Shown here: positions 42,589-50,911 of the stretch, piece by piece
Layout of the letters: each line of letters starts with the position of its first letter
How positions within the stretch are numbered: the first letter of the stretch is position 1
DNA from: CAITSH01 sp945892985
GTDB lineage: Bacteria > Pseudomonadota > Gammaproteobacteria > Burkholderiales > SG8-39
Assembly (NCBI GenBank): GCA_945892985.1
Contig: CAMDDU010000002.1
Coordinates: 62,001-126,000 of the forward strand
Direction: 5' to 3'
Length of the DNA: 64,000 bases
Made by a program: the position numbers and the translations under genes
The notes under the pieces: generated by a model
Told to the model about the DNA's origin: nothing
What the model saw: the letters and a program-made list of their open reading frames with translations, nothing else
Databases searched by the model: none

Positions 42589-43183
42589 CCGTATCTGTTG
42601 AAGCGACGCCACCATGCGGCCCCCTAATAGAATGGCCGCATGGCTTCACTCATTCAAACCTTCAGGCTAGCAGGCTGTGTGGCACTTGCGCTGTGCCTGC
42701 ACCACGCGCAGGCGCAAATCGGCAAGAGCGCTAGCTCCTTGTTTCCTGCGAAGCCGAACAGTTGCGCCTGCGCCGGAGCGACCCAGAGAGGGCCGGCGCA
42801 AAGCCAAAGTGCCAGCAGGCACAGTGCGCGGCGCCAGTCGGCTTGCGGCAAACGCATCCCGGTGAGCTCCGGTGCCTAAATTCCGGACAACCCCCCCCAT
42901 CCGGTATCTCTTGCCCGAGTAGCGCAGGGCACCCCCGAAGGGGGCGGTGTCGTCGGGTCGCCTTTTCTTTGAAGCGAAGAAAAAGAAAGAATGCTCGCCC
43001 CGCGAGGGGCGAAACAGTTTGCGAGTACGCAAAGAAATACTCCGTCCCGCGAGCGGCGAAACCAGGCCTTACCGCGACTGTCTGACACAAAACAGCAGTG
43101 ATAGACTCAATGCCATGTTCGCGCGCCGTCCCACCGTCCGACAGCGCGTCACTTCACAACCCGATTCCCCGAAAGGATTCTGC
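42589..43183. other. Mosaic intergenic region with broken gene starts
   Basis: No intact gene is seen. From 42640 rightward the frame MASLIQTFRLAGCVALALCL with HHAQAQIGKS looks like the signal peptide of an exported protein that breaks off at about 42750. From 42857 leftward MRLPQADWRRALCLLALWL then APAQAQLFG is a second signal-peptide start, facing it. Beyond that comes a segment with CACCCCCGAAGGGGGCGG and CTTTTCTTTGAAGCGAAG, resembling repeats common in Comamonadaceae, up to about 43080. Confidence 0.5.
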
Positions 43184-44128
43184 ATGCGCCTCACCATCCA
43201 CTACGCCGCACTTGTCGCGGCCCTGCTGCCCGTCATCGCATCGGCCCAGGCGTATCCGTCCAAGCCGATTCGCTGGGTGGTGCCCTTTGCCGTCGGTGGT
43301 CCGGCCGACATTATTGCGCGCGTGATGCTGCCCAAGCTGCAGGAGAACCTCGGCCAGCCGGTGATCATTGAAAATCGCGGCGGCGGCAACAGCAATATCG
43401 GCCATGAGGCCGTGGCGCGCGCCGCGTCCGACGGCTACACCATTTTGTATGTCGTGCCCAACGTCGTCACCAATCCGCTGCTCTACAAGGGCTCCATCGA
43501 CGCGATCAAGGATCTCGCGCCGGTGATCCGCATGACCTCGCAGTCCTACATCATGATCACCAATCCCGGATTCGCGCCGAAGAACGTCGCCGAGATCATC
43601 GAGGCGGCGAACAAGGGCGGCGTCAATTGCGCCTCGGGTGGCGGTCTGCCCGGCTTTGGTTGCACCTGGCTGCGCTCCATCACCAAGGCCGATTTCACCC
43701 ACATCCAGTACAAGGGGAACGCGCCGGCGCTGACCGATCTCATCAGCGGGCAGGTCAATGTGATGATCGACCTATTCAACACCGCGTTGCCGCAGGTGCG
43801 CAGCGGCCGCGTGCGGGCCATCGCGCTGACCGGTCCGAAGCGCGGCCTGCCGCTGCCCGAGCTGCCGGTGATGGCCGAGACGCTGCCCGGATTTGTGTTG
43901 CAGGGCTGGCACGGCGTGATGGCGCCGCCGGGCACGCCGCCGGCGATCATCGAACGCATCAACCAGGCGATGCGCTTTGCCCTCGCCGATCCGGAGGTCA
44001 GCAAGCGCATCAGCGACAGCTTCATCGACGTCGCGCCCGGCACCGCCGCCGAGTTCGGCCAGACACTCAAGGACGACTGGGCGAAGTATTCACGTATCAC
44101 ACAGGACGCGGGCATCAAGCCCGAGTGA
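43184..44128 (+). CDS. Bug-type TTT substrate-binding protein 5
   Basis: Receptor of 314 residues. The ATG at 43184 follows AAAGGA and opens the signal peptide RLTIHYAALVAALLPVIASA. Ligand loop: YPSKPIRWVVPFAVGGPADIIARVMLPKL. An extra cysteine pair, NCASGGGLPGFGC, sits where most relatives have the NYGS-GSG segment; a disulfide there is possible. Its stop overlaps the GTG start of the amidohydrolase downstream, so the two are translated together. Confidence 0.9.
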   Translation: MRLTIHYAALVAALLPVIASAQAYPSKPIRWVVPFAVGGPADIIARVMLPKLQENLGQPVIIENRGGGNSNIGHEAVARAASDGYTILYVVPNVVTNPLLYKGSIDAIKDLAPVIRMTSQSYIMITNPGFAPKNVAEIIEAANKGGVNCASGGGLPGFGCTWLRSITKADFTHIQYKGNAPALTDLISGQVNVMIDLFNTALPQVRSGRVRAIALTGPKRGLPLPELPVMAETLPGFVLQGWHGVMAPPGTPPAIIERINQAMRFALADPEVSKRISDSFIDVAPGTAAEFGQTLKDDWAKYSRITQDAGIKPE

Positions 44129-45855
44129 GTGCCGCAGCCCTGCCGGCCGGTGGCCCCGTCGACCGGCTGCTGCGCGGCGGCCATGTCCTGACGCTGGACG
44201 GCGCCGGCCGCAGCGCCGAGGCCATTGCGCTGCGCGGCGAACATATTGTCGCGGTCGGCGGCAATGCCGAGCTTGCGCCGCTGATCGGCCCGGCCACCGA
44301 GGTCATCGAGCTTGGCGGGCGCAGCGTGATGCCCGGCCTCATCGACGGCCATGCCCATCTCGACCGCGAAGGCCTCAAGGGTCTGCTGCCTTCTCTTGCC
44401 GGCTGCACCTCGATCCGCGCGCTGGTCGCGCGCTTGAAAGATATCGCCGCAGCCACGCCGCCGGGGCGCTGGATCGTCACCATGCCCCTTGGCGAGGCGC
44501 CCGAGTACGCGCTCTCGCCGCAGATGTTCGAGGAAGGCCGGTTGCCCGACCGGCACGACCTTGACGCCGCCACGCGCGAACATCCGCTGCTCATTCGCTG
44601 CGCCTGGGGTTACTGGCCGGGCGTGCTGCCTACCGTGTCCATCGCCAACAGCGCCGCGCTCGAGCTCGCCGGTGTGCGCCGCGGCACGCTGTCGCCCTCG
44701 CCCAAACTGGTGATTGAAGCGGACGCGAATGGCGAGCCCACGGGCCGGCTGTTCGAGCACAGCTTCCAGCCGCTGGCCGAGTTCACGCTGTTTCGCGTTG
44801 CACCGCATTTTGTCGCCGACGACAGGCTGCGCACGCTGGAAGCCTCGATGCGCGCCTACAACGCCGTTGGCACCACAGGCGTGTTCGAGGGCCATGGCGC
44901 CGCCGGTGAAGTGATTGATGCCTGGCGGCGTGTGCGCGATGCCGGGCGGAGTACGCTGCGCGGCCACCTTGTGCTGAGCCCGGGTTTTTCCGGTGCCAGC
45001 GTCGCCGACGTGGCGCAATGGGTGGCGCGCGAGGCGCCGCGCTTGCGCCGCAAGGCGGGCGTTGATGGGGGCGGCGCGGCCGGCGACGACGACTGGCTGC
45101 ACCTAGAGGGCATGTTCGCCGAAGCGCAGGTCGATCCGGACGAGGCGCGGCTACGTGCGCGCTGTGCGCCGCAGACCGGCTGGGCCGGATTCAATTACGA
45201 CGCCGGACTGCCGCCTGCGCAACTGCGCGCGCTGCTCCACGCCGCCGCACGCGAGGGCCTGCGCGTGTGCGCGATCCAGAGCGCGATGGCCGATTTGTTC
45301 ATCGACGTTGCGCGCGAGACCCCCATAGACAGCCTGCGCTGGGTCATCGCCCACCCGGCGACGCTAGCCGCGCGGCAGATCGCCGGCATCGCCGCCAACG
45401 GTATCGGTGTCACGGTGCTGACCAATGCCTACATCTGGCGCAGCGCCAGTGCGGTGCGCGCGCGCATCGGCGCCGCGCGTGAAAATGAAATCTGCCCGAT
45501 CGCATCGCTGCTGGCCGCCGCTGTGCCGGTGGCGCTCGCCACCGACAACGTGCCGATCACGCTGTGGCCCTGCATCTGGCATGCGACCGAGCGCATCGAC
45601 CGCGCTAGCGGCGCCGTGATTGCGCCCGATCAACGGGTCAGCCGCGAAGCCGCGCTGCGCTGCGCCACGGTGCACGGCGCATGGCTGTGCAGTGATGATG
45701 GGCGCCGCGGGACCCTCGAGCCGGGCCGGCTCGCCGACCTGATCGTGCTGCCGCAAAACCCGCTGGCGATGCCGGCGGCGCGGGTGCCCGCGATGAGGCC
45801 GGACATCACCATTGCCGGCGGTCGCGTGGTCTGGCCGGAGCGCGTCCCTGGCTGA
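44125..45855 (+). CDS. YtcJ-type metal-dependent amidohydrolase
   Basis: A 576-residue amidohydrolase-superfamily enzyme. The N-terminal metal site is in MPGLIDGHAHLDREGL; other parts are HPLLIRCAWGYWP, IAHPATLAARQIAGIA and the late ALATDNVPITLWPCIW region, with the end domain GTLEPGRLADLIVLPQNPL typical of the family. Exoenzyme-like deacylation of an amide is likely; the substrate is unknown. The GTG start overlaps the Bug 5 stop by four bases (GTGA), which ties the enzyme to the receptor. Confidence 0.87.
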   Translation: MSAAALPAGGPVDRLLRGGHVLTLDGAGRSAEAIALRGEHIVAVGGNAELAPLIGPATEVIELGGRSVMPGLIDGHAHLDREGLKGLLPSLAGCTSIRALVARLKDIAAATPPGRWIVTMPLGEAPEYALSPQMFEEGRLPDRHDLDAATREHPLLIRCAWGYWPGVLPTVSIANSAALELAGVRRGTLSPSPKLVIEADANGEPTGRLFEHSFQPLAEFTLFRVAPHFVADDRLRTLEASMRAYNAVGTTGVFEGHGAAGEVIDAWRRVRDAGRSTLRGHLVLSPGFSGASVADVAQWVAREAPRLRRKAGVDGGGAAGDDDWLHLEGMFAEAQVDPDEARLRARCAPQTGWAGFNYDAGLPPAQLRALLHAAAREGLRVCAIQSAMADLFIDVARETPIDSLRWVIAHPATLAARQIAGIAANGIGVTVLTNAYIWRSASAVRARIGAARENEICPIASLLAAAVPVALATDNVPITLWPCIWHATERIDRASGAVIAPDQRVSREAALRCATVHGAWLCSDDGRRGTLEPGRLADLIVLPQNPLAMPAARVPAMRPDITIAGGRVVWPERVPG

Positions 45856-45861
45856 TGCCGG

Positions 45862-46084
45862 CTAGGGTTTTGCCGGCGCCGCAGCCGGCCGTGTTGCGGT
45901 GATGCGCAACACGGCTTCCTCGGGCGCATCTAAATCGGGTTTGGCGCGGCGCGCGCGCAGCGATGCGATGCGCCGGTCCAGTTTATCCACGGCCTCGGTC
46001 ATGCCGCGCGCCGCGAGCGTGTTGCGCAGGGTCAGCATGGCTTCGATCTGGCCGGATTCGGCAGCGCGTGCCTGCGCCGCGCGC
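45862..46084 (-). pseudogene. Probable 3' remnant of an unknown helical protein
   Basis: On the minus strand the frame AESGQIEAMLTLRNTLAARG then MTEAVDKLDRRIASLRARRA reads like a charged helical protein ending in an Ala/Pro-rich tail. Its upstream end coincides with the start of the transposase relic at 46085, so the beginning of the gene was probably removed when that element arrived. Could also be chance; the product is not recognised. Confidence 0.35.
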
Positions 46085-46221
46085 GGCGAGCGATTCAAGG
46101 ATGAAATTGAGCGGGCATTGGCTTGTTCAGTTCGACCACCGAAGCGAGGACGACCGAAACGAGTTGAGTTGTCCGGGCAGCAGGTTCCGACGATGGAAAA
46201 GTGACACTGACCCTATTTATA
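46085..46221 (+). mobile_element. 3' relic of a REP-associated (RAYT-type) transposase
   Basis: Forward frame GERFKDEIERALACSVRPP then KRGRPKR, stop, is the C-terminal end typical of Y1/RAYT transposases, followed by the element end GTGACACTGACCCTATTT (46201-46218). About 130 bases match the right end of the element at 49302-49714. The rest of the element is missing. Confidence 0.7.
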
Positions 46222-46684
46222 CCCCCCCATCCGGTATTTAACGTTGACCGGTACCGGCCTGTTGACATAGTGCTGATATACGTTCTGGCGGGCTGCCTGC
46301 TGCGTACCGCTTGGCGCACTCGCGCGTTGTCGGCTCTATGGGAAGCCAGATCCGATCTGCGTGCCGCCCGGGTACAAGCTCACCCGGGGGCGGGATCTAT
46401 CGCACGCGTTCGCCGCGCGCAAGCGCGCTGTGGCAATGCGCCAAGCGCCATGCGCTGGAGTTGCGCACCTCTGGCCGAATGCAGCGCAGCGTCGAGCAAC
46501 AAGTCATCGAGAACCCGCCGCGCCATGCACCGGTGCTGGCCGATGCGTATATCCGGGCCAAACTCGACAAGTCGATGGACCTGTGCAGCTGAGATTGCCG
46601 GGCGCAGTTGCGCTGTTGTTGTTAAATGCGTGGGGATATGCTTGAATCGGTTTGCCTCAGCGTTAAAGTCCCCAGGAGATTCAA
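46222..46684. other. Non-coding or decayed stretch before the oxygenase
   Basis: Starts with a C-run CCCCCCCATCCGGTAT that also occurs at 42892-42907. In one frame around 46480-46590 the residues VEQQVIENPPRHAPVLADAY then IRAKLDKSMDLCS look protein-like, but no start, match or partner is recognised. Otherwise no gene is seen. Confidence 0.35.
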
Positions 46685-47647
46685 ATGATATTGCCCGCCT
46701 CACGGGTACTCCATTTTTCGGAGATTCCGGTAGTGGACGTGGCGCCTTTGATGGCGCCGGGGGCTGACGTTTCCGGCGTCGTGGACGAGATAGCCCGAGC
46801 CTGCACGGACGTCGGTTTCATGTACATCAGGAACCATGGGGTCCAGAAGGCTTTACTGGACAGCTTGTACGCGCAGTCGGGTTCATTCTTTTCCCTGACG
46901 ACTGCGGCGAAAATGGGCGTTTCGGTGGAGCGCTCACCCCAGTTCCGCGGTTACCTTCCCCTGGAATACAGCGGAGACGAGGGCGATAAAGGAAAGAACC
47001 TGCAAGAGGGCTTCATGGTGATGCATGACCGGCCCAAGGATTCCTTTCAGATGCACGGGCCCAACCAGTGGCCCGTCCAGTTGCCCGCGTTGCGACCCGC
47101 GATGCTCGAATACTTCAAGGCCATGGAAGCGCTTGCGGCGCCCCTTTTGCGCGGATTTTCCATGGCGCTCGGCCTGGCGCCCGACCGGTTTGATGCCTGG
47201 CACCGGGACCCCATGAGCGTGTTGAAGCTCAACCACTATCCCCCGCAGGAAATTATCGACGAATCGGACTTGATCGGGGTTGGTGGGCACTGCGATGGTG
47301 GCAGCTTCACCATCCTATGGCAGGATTCCCAGGGTGGGCTGGAGGTACTGAACAAGCGGGGCGAATGGGTCGGTGTTCCACCCATCGACGGGACGTTCGT
47401 AATCAATATCGCCAACCTGCTTCAGCGGTGGACCAACGGAAGGTTCCCTTCGACGGAGCACCGGGTGATCAATCGATTCGGCAAGGACAGGTATTCGATT
47501 GCATTCTTCGTGTACCCGGGCGCGGCCACGGTGGTCAGTCCGCTTGTAGACCAGGCTGCGGGTGAGTTCGGCCCGGTGGTTTGCGGAGAAGACATGCTCA
47601 CCTACTTCCGCCGCGTCTATCCCCAGCGTCCCCCGGGCACGGCTTGA
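46685..47647 (+). CDS. 2-oxoglutarate/Fe(II)-dependent oxygenase, isopenicillin N synthase-like
   Basis: A 320-residue double-stranded-beta-helix oxygenase. The N-terminal DIOX region (IPVVDVAPLMAPG, ACTDVGFMYIRNHGV) is followed by the Fe ligands His and Asp in GGHCDGGSFTILWQD and His in PSTEHRVIN; the co-substrate Arg-x-Ser motif is RYSIAFF. AGGAG precedes the ATG. It lies 17 bases before Bug 6 on the same strand, which suggests oxidation or hydroxylation of the imported compound. Product unknown. Confidence 0.9.
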   Translation: MILPASRVLHFSEIPVVDVAPLMAPGADVSGVVDEIARACTDVGFMYIRNHGVQKALLDSLYAQSGSFFSLTTAAKMGVSVERSPQFRGYLPLEYSGDEGDKGKNLQEGFMVMHDRPKDSFQMHGPNQWPVQLPALRPAMLEYFKAMEALAAPLLRGFSMALGLAPDRFDAWHRDPMSVLKLNHYPPQEIIDESDLIGVGGHCDGGSFTILWQDSQGGLEVLNKRGEWVGVPPIDGTFVINIANLLQRWTNGRFPSTEHRVINRFGKDRYSIAFFVYPGAATVVSPLVDQAAGEFGPVVCGEDMLTYFRRVYPQRPPGTA

Positions 47648-47664
47648 CACATCAAGGAGTCGTC

Positions 47665-48639
47665 ATGATCAAGCGCATTCTCATTCTGTTTTCGGCGTTG
47701 TTGCTGTTGGCTTCTTCGCTGGCAATGGCGCAGGGTTTCCCCTCCCGGCACGTGACGATGGTGGTCCCGTTCGCGCCCGGCGGGCCGAGCGACGTCGTTG
47801 CGCGGCTGCTCAGTGATGCGATGCGTACTGCGCTGGGTCAGCCGGTGGTGGTGGAGAACGTGGCGGGCGCTGGCGGCAGCATTGGTATGGGGCGGGTGGC
47901 ACGGGCGGCACCTGACGGGTACACGGTGGGCCTTGGGGCCTGGAATACCGGCGTGGTTAACGGTGCAATGTACAACCTGAACTATGACGTACTGAATGAT
48001 TTCGAGCCGGTGATCCTGCTTCCTGCGACGCCGCTGTTCATCGGAACCAAGGCCGCGGTTCCCGCAAAAGATCTCAGGGAGCTCGTTACATGGCTGAAGG
48101 CCAACCAGGACCGCGCTTCGATTGGGACGTCGGGGATCGGAACCTCGCCACACGTGGCGGCCGTGATGTTCCAGAATCTCGTCGGGTCGAATGCGCAAAT
48201 TGTGCACTACAAAGGCGGCGCCCCCGCGCTACAGGATCTCGTGGGCGGACAGATCGACATAGTGATCAATCAGACCACGCTGTTTCTGCCCCATCTTGCC
48301 GGTGGCAAGGTCAAGGTATTTGCGGTGCTGGACAAGAACCGGCTTGCGCAGGCGCCCGATGTCCCGACGGTCGACGAGACCGGAATGCCTGGTTTCTACC
48401 TGTCGTCATGGAACGGATTGTGGGCCCCCAAAGGGACGCCGCGGGACGTGATAGCGAAGTTGAATGCGGCCGTTGTCTCTGCGCTGAACAATCCCGAGTT
48501 GCGCAAGAAATTCAGTGACCTCGGCCAGGTGATTCCGCCGCCAGAGCAGTTGACGCCCGCTTTCTTCGGCGCGTACCACAAGGCGGAGTACGACAAGTGG
48601 TTGCCGGTGATCAAGGCGGCTGGCATCAAGCCTCAGTAA
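47665..48639 (+). CDS. Bug-type TTT substrate-binding protein 6
   Basis: Receptor of 324 residues with AAGGAG ahead of the ATG and a signal peptide (KRILILFSALLLLASSLAMA). Ligand loop: FPSRHVTMVVPFAPGGPSDVVARLLSDAM, the canonical APGGPSD form. It shares a transcript with the 2-oxoglutarate oxygenase. Distinct from the other receptors in having His-Val-Thr in place of Pro-Ile-Arg after the first loop. Confidence 0.92.
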   Translation: MIKRILILFSALLLLASSLAMAQGFPSRHVTMVVPFAPGGPSDVVARLLSDAMRTALGQPVVVENVAGAGGSIGMGRVARAAPDGYTVGLGAWNTGVVNGAMYNLNYDVLNDFEPVILLPATPLFIGTKAAVPAKDLRELVTWLKANQDRASIGTSGIGTSPHVAAVMFQNLVGSNAQIVHYKGGAPALQDLVGGQIDIVINQTTLFLPHLAGGKVKVFAVLDKNRLAQAPDVPTVDETGMPGFYLSSWNGLWAPKGTPRDVIAKLNAAVVSALNNPELRKKFSDLGQVIPPPEQLTPAFFGAYHKAEYDKWLPVIKAAGIKPQ

Positions 48640-48700
48640 AAAACGAAAACAGGGGACAGCCGGATTATTTGGGTTGGGCTTGAATTTCCAAATTCGGATA

Positions 48701-48735
48701 TGTTGGAAATAGCCGTCTAGAGCGCGTTTCCAGCC
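48701..48735. repeat. TGGAAA/TTTCCA hairpin repeat, copy 5
   Basis: TGTTGGAAATAGCCGTCT and GCGCGTTTCCAGCCTA; the TTGGAAA/TTTCCAG arms pair. A further CTTTCCAGGCTGAA follows at about 48742. It opens the 1.1 kb decayed region after Bug 6. Confidence 0.55.
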
Positions 48736-49047
48736 TATTGCCTTTCCAGGCTGAATCAGAGCTACGCGCTCAAGCAGCCCAGAACCCGGCGTGTATCGCC
48801 GCCGCCTCGTCCTCCAGCGCGGGCCCAATCACGTCGGGATTAAATGGGCCAAATTGAAGTGGCCGGGCTCGTATTTCCATACTGCGGTCAACCCGTACAC
48901 CACCATACCGAATCACCCGGGCAACATACCCGAAGGCACGCTGCGCGCAATTCGCAAGCAGGCGTGTATCGAGCCGGATACATTTCTGGCGAGGAAATAG
49001 TCGGGCTGGGTGGTCACAGTGGTACGTCCCCTATGATTGTTCACAAC

Positions 49048-49195
49048 CTCACCTGCGGCGATCCGCGCGAGGGCTTCGCGCACATTTACTGCGATGCCTG
49101 CCGACACGAGTACTTGCTCGCCTACTCGTGCAAGACGCGCTACTTTTGCCCCAGCTGCCACCAGAAGCGCGTGCTGCTCTATGGCGAATGGGTCA
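49048..49195 (+). mobile_element. Fragment of an IS91-family transposase (zinc-binding domain)
   Basis: The frame from about 49048 reads LTCGDPREGFAHIYCDACRH then EYLLAYSCKTRYFCPSCHQK and RVLLYGEW, matching the N-terminal C4-type zinc domain of IS91-type transposases (C-x2-C, SCK-x3-FCPSCH). Only about 50 residues remain. After that the frame changes to LFSRPLPPDEFQAFLRKA then stop (49203-49258), another unrecognised remnant. Confidence 0.65.
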
Positions 49196-49301
49196 AGACT
49201 ATCTGTTCAGCCGACCGTTGCCGCCGGACGAGTTCCAGGCGTTTCTGCGAAAGGCTTGACGCTGAATAAATAGTGAATAAATAGGGTCAGTGAATAGAGA
49301 T

Positions 49302-49714
49302 AAATAGGGTCAGTGTAATTTTTTAGCTTACTGAGTGTTGAGTGTGGAGACACCGCCCATGAATGGCACGCACACCAATGCCAAGACGAGCGCGACTCAA
49401 TCTGACGGCTGTGCCGCAGCACCTTATCCAAAGGGGGAATAATCGCCAGGCGACCTTCTTTGCAGCCGCAGACAACCTTTTTCACCTTGAATGCCTGGGC
49501 GAGGGCCCAAAGAAATAGGCTTGCCGTATTTACGCCTGCGTGCTGATGACCAATCATGTCCAATCGTGGCCGGCCCCTGGGCGGCGAGCGATTCAAGGAT
49601 GAAATTGAGCGGGCGTTGGCTTGTTCCGTTCAAGCACTGAAGCGAGGACGACCGAAACGTTGAATTGGCTAGGTAGCAGGTTCCGACGATGGAAAAGTGA
49701 CACTGACCCTATTT
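49302..49714 (+). mobile_element. Decayed REP-associated transposase element with inverted ends
   Basis: From ATG 49378 the frame reads PRRARLNLTAVPQHLIQRGN then NRQATFFAAADNLFHLE, stops at TAG 49516-49518 (codon 47), resumes in frame as CRIYACVLMTNHVQ (the H-V-H/M-T-N-H active-site region with the final His changed to Gln), and then jumps by a deletion and frame change to GERFKDEIERALACSVQALK and a stop at 49663. The ends are AAATAGGGTCAGTG (49302-49315) and its complement CACTGACCCTATTT (49701-49714). The gene is dead. Confidence 0.75.
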
Positions 49715-49812
49715 ACCTCATTGATAGTCCTTAAGATTAACAGTGATTACGTCCTCACCATCAAAGGCAAAGGTGATTTTCCTGTCTCTGCTTTCCGGGT
49801 GGTGCACGGGCC

Positions 49813-50799
49813 TTACTCGAGCCGGATGTTGGCGCGCTTGGCCACGCCGTCCCACTTCTTGATCTCGGACTGGAGGAATGTGGCGAACTCGGCCGGGCCT
49901 TGTGCCACAACCGTGGCGCCGAGTCCGGCAAGCTTTTCCTGGATGTCGGGCATGCGCAACACGCGCACGATGTCAGTGTTGATCTTGTTGACGATGGCCG
50001 GCGGCGTGCCGCCCGGCGCCATGACGCCGCCCCAGGACGAGGATTCATAAGCTGCGAGCCCCGCCTCCTGCATCGTCGGTACGTCGGGTAGCGAGGCGAC
50101 CCGGGTCTGCGTGGTGACGGCGATGGCGCGCAGCTTGCCCGCCTTGATGTTGGGCAGCGCTGCCACCACCGTGGGCAGCGTCATCGCCACCTGCCCCGAC
50201 ATCGCGTCGGTCATCGCCGGAGCGTCGCCCTTGTAGGGTACGGCGGTGAGCGACACACCGCCCATATTGGCCATCAGTTCGACCGCGAGGTGATTGGCCG
50301 AACCGTTGCCGCCAGTGCCGTAATTGAGCTTGCCCGGCGCCGCACGCGCGAGATCAAGCAACTCCCTGAGGTTCTTCGCCGGCAGCGCCGGGTTGACCAC
50401 CAGCACTTGCGGCACCAGCGTGGTGAAGGTAATGGGCGCGAAGTCCTTAATGGAGTCGTAGGGCAGTTTGGAATATACGGCGGCATTGATGGCATTGGGA
50501 CCGAGATTGGCCATCAGCAGCGTGCTTCCGTCCGGCGCCTGCTTGGCGACGTATTCGAGCGCGAGAATGCCGTTGGCGCCGGGACGATTGTCGATGACTA
50601 CAGGCTGGTTCCATAACTCGGATAGTTTCTGGCCGAGCAGGCGCGCCGTCACATCGGAGGCGCCACCGGGCGGATAAGGCACGACGATGCGCACCGGTTT
50701 GTTGGGGAAGGCGTCTTGCGCGATTGTGACAGTGGGTGCGGTGGCGAATGCGCAGAGGATGAGCAGCGCTGTGAGCAGCGCATGGCGTGCCTGATTCAT
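49813..50799 (-). CDS. Bug-type TTT substrate-binding protein 7
   Basis: Receptor of 328 residues. The ATG at 50799 has GGAGAAAA upstream and opens the signal peptide ARHALLTALLILCAFATAPT. Ligand loop: FPNKPVRIVVPYPPGGASDVTARLLGQKL. Other markers: VVIDNRPGANGI, LNYGTGGNGSANHLAVELM, AVPYKGDAPAMTDAMSGQVAM. Divergent from the GMC oxidoreductase gene with 112 bases between, so both are probably controlled together. Confidence 0.92.
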   Translation of the reverse strand: MNQARHALLTALLILCAFATAPTVTIAQDAFPNKPVRIVVPYPPGGASDVTARLLGQKLSELWNQPVVIDNRPGANGILALEYVAKQAPDGSTLLMANLGPNAINAAVYSKLPYDSIKDFAPITFTTLVPQVLVVNPALPAKNLRELLDLARAAPGKLNYGTGGNGSANHLAVELMANMGGVSLTAVPYKGDAPAMTDAMSGQVAMTLPTVVAALPNIKAGKLRAIAVTTQTRVASLPDVPTMQEAGLAAYESSSWGGVMAPGGTPPAIVNKINTDIVRVLRMPDIQEKLAGLGATVVAQGPAEFATFLQSEIKKWDGVAKRANIRLE

Positions 50800-50911
50800 C
50801 GATTTTCTCCTGTGTGGCTGTATTAGAATGGTTTGTGCCAACACAATCATAACGCGCCGGACGATTTGGCAATTTTCGGACAATGAGCGCGATGCAACAC
50901 AGGGGGGCGCG

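Noticed and set aside
43627..44124. Extension of the YtcJ-type amidohydrolase inside Bug 5
   Set aside because: It is the shadow frame of the Bug gene; the GTGA overlap gives the true start.
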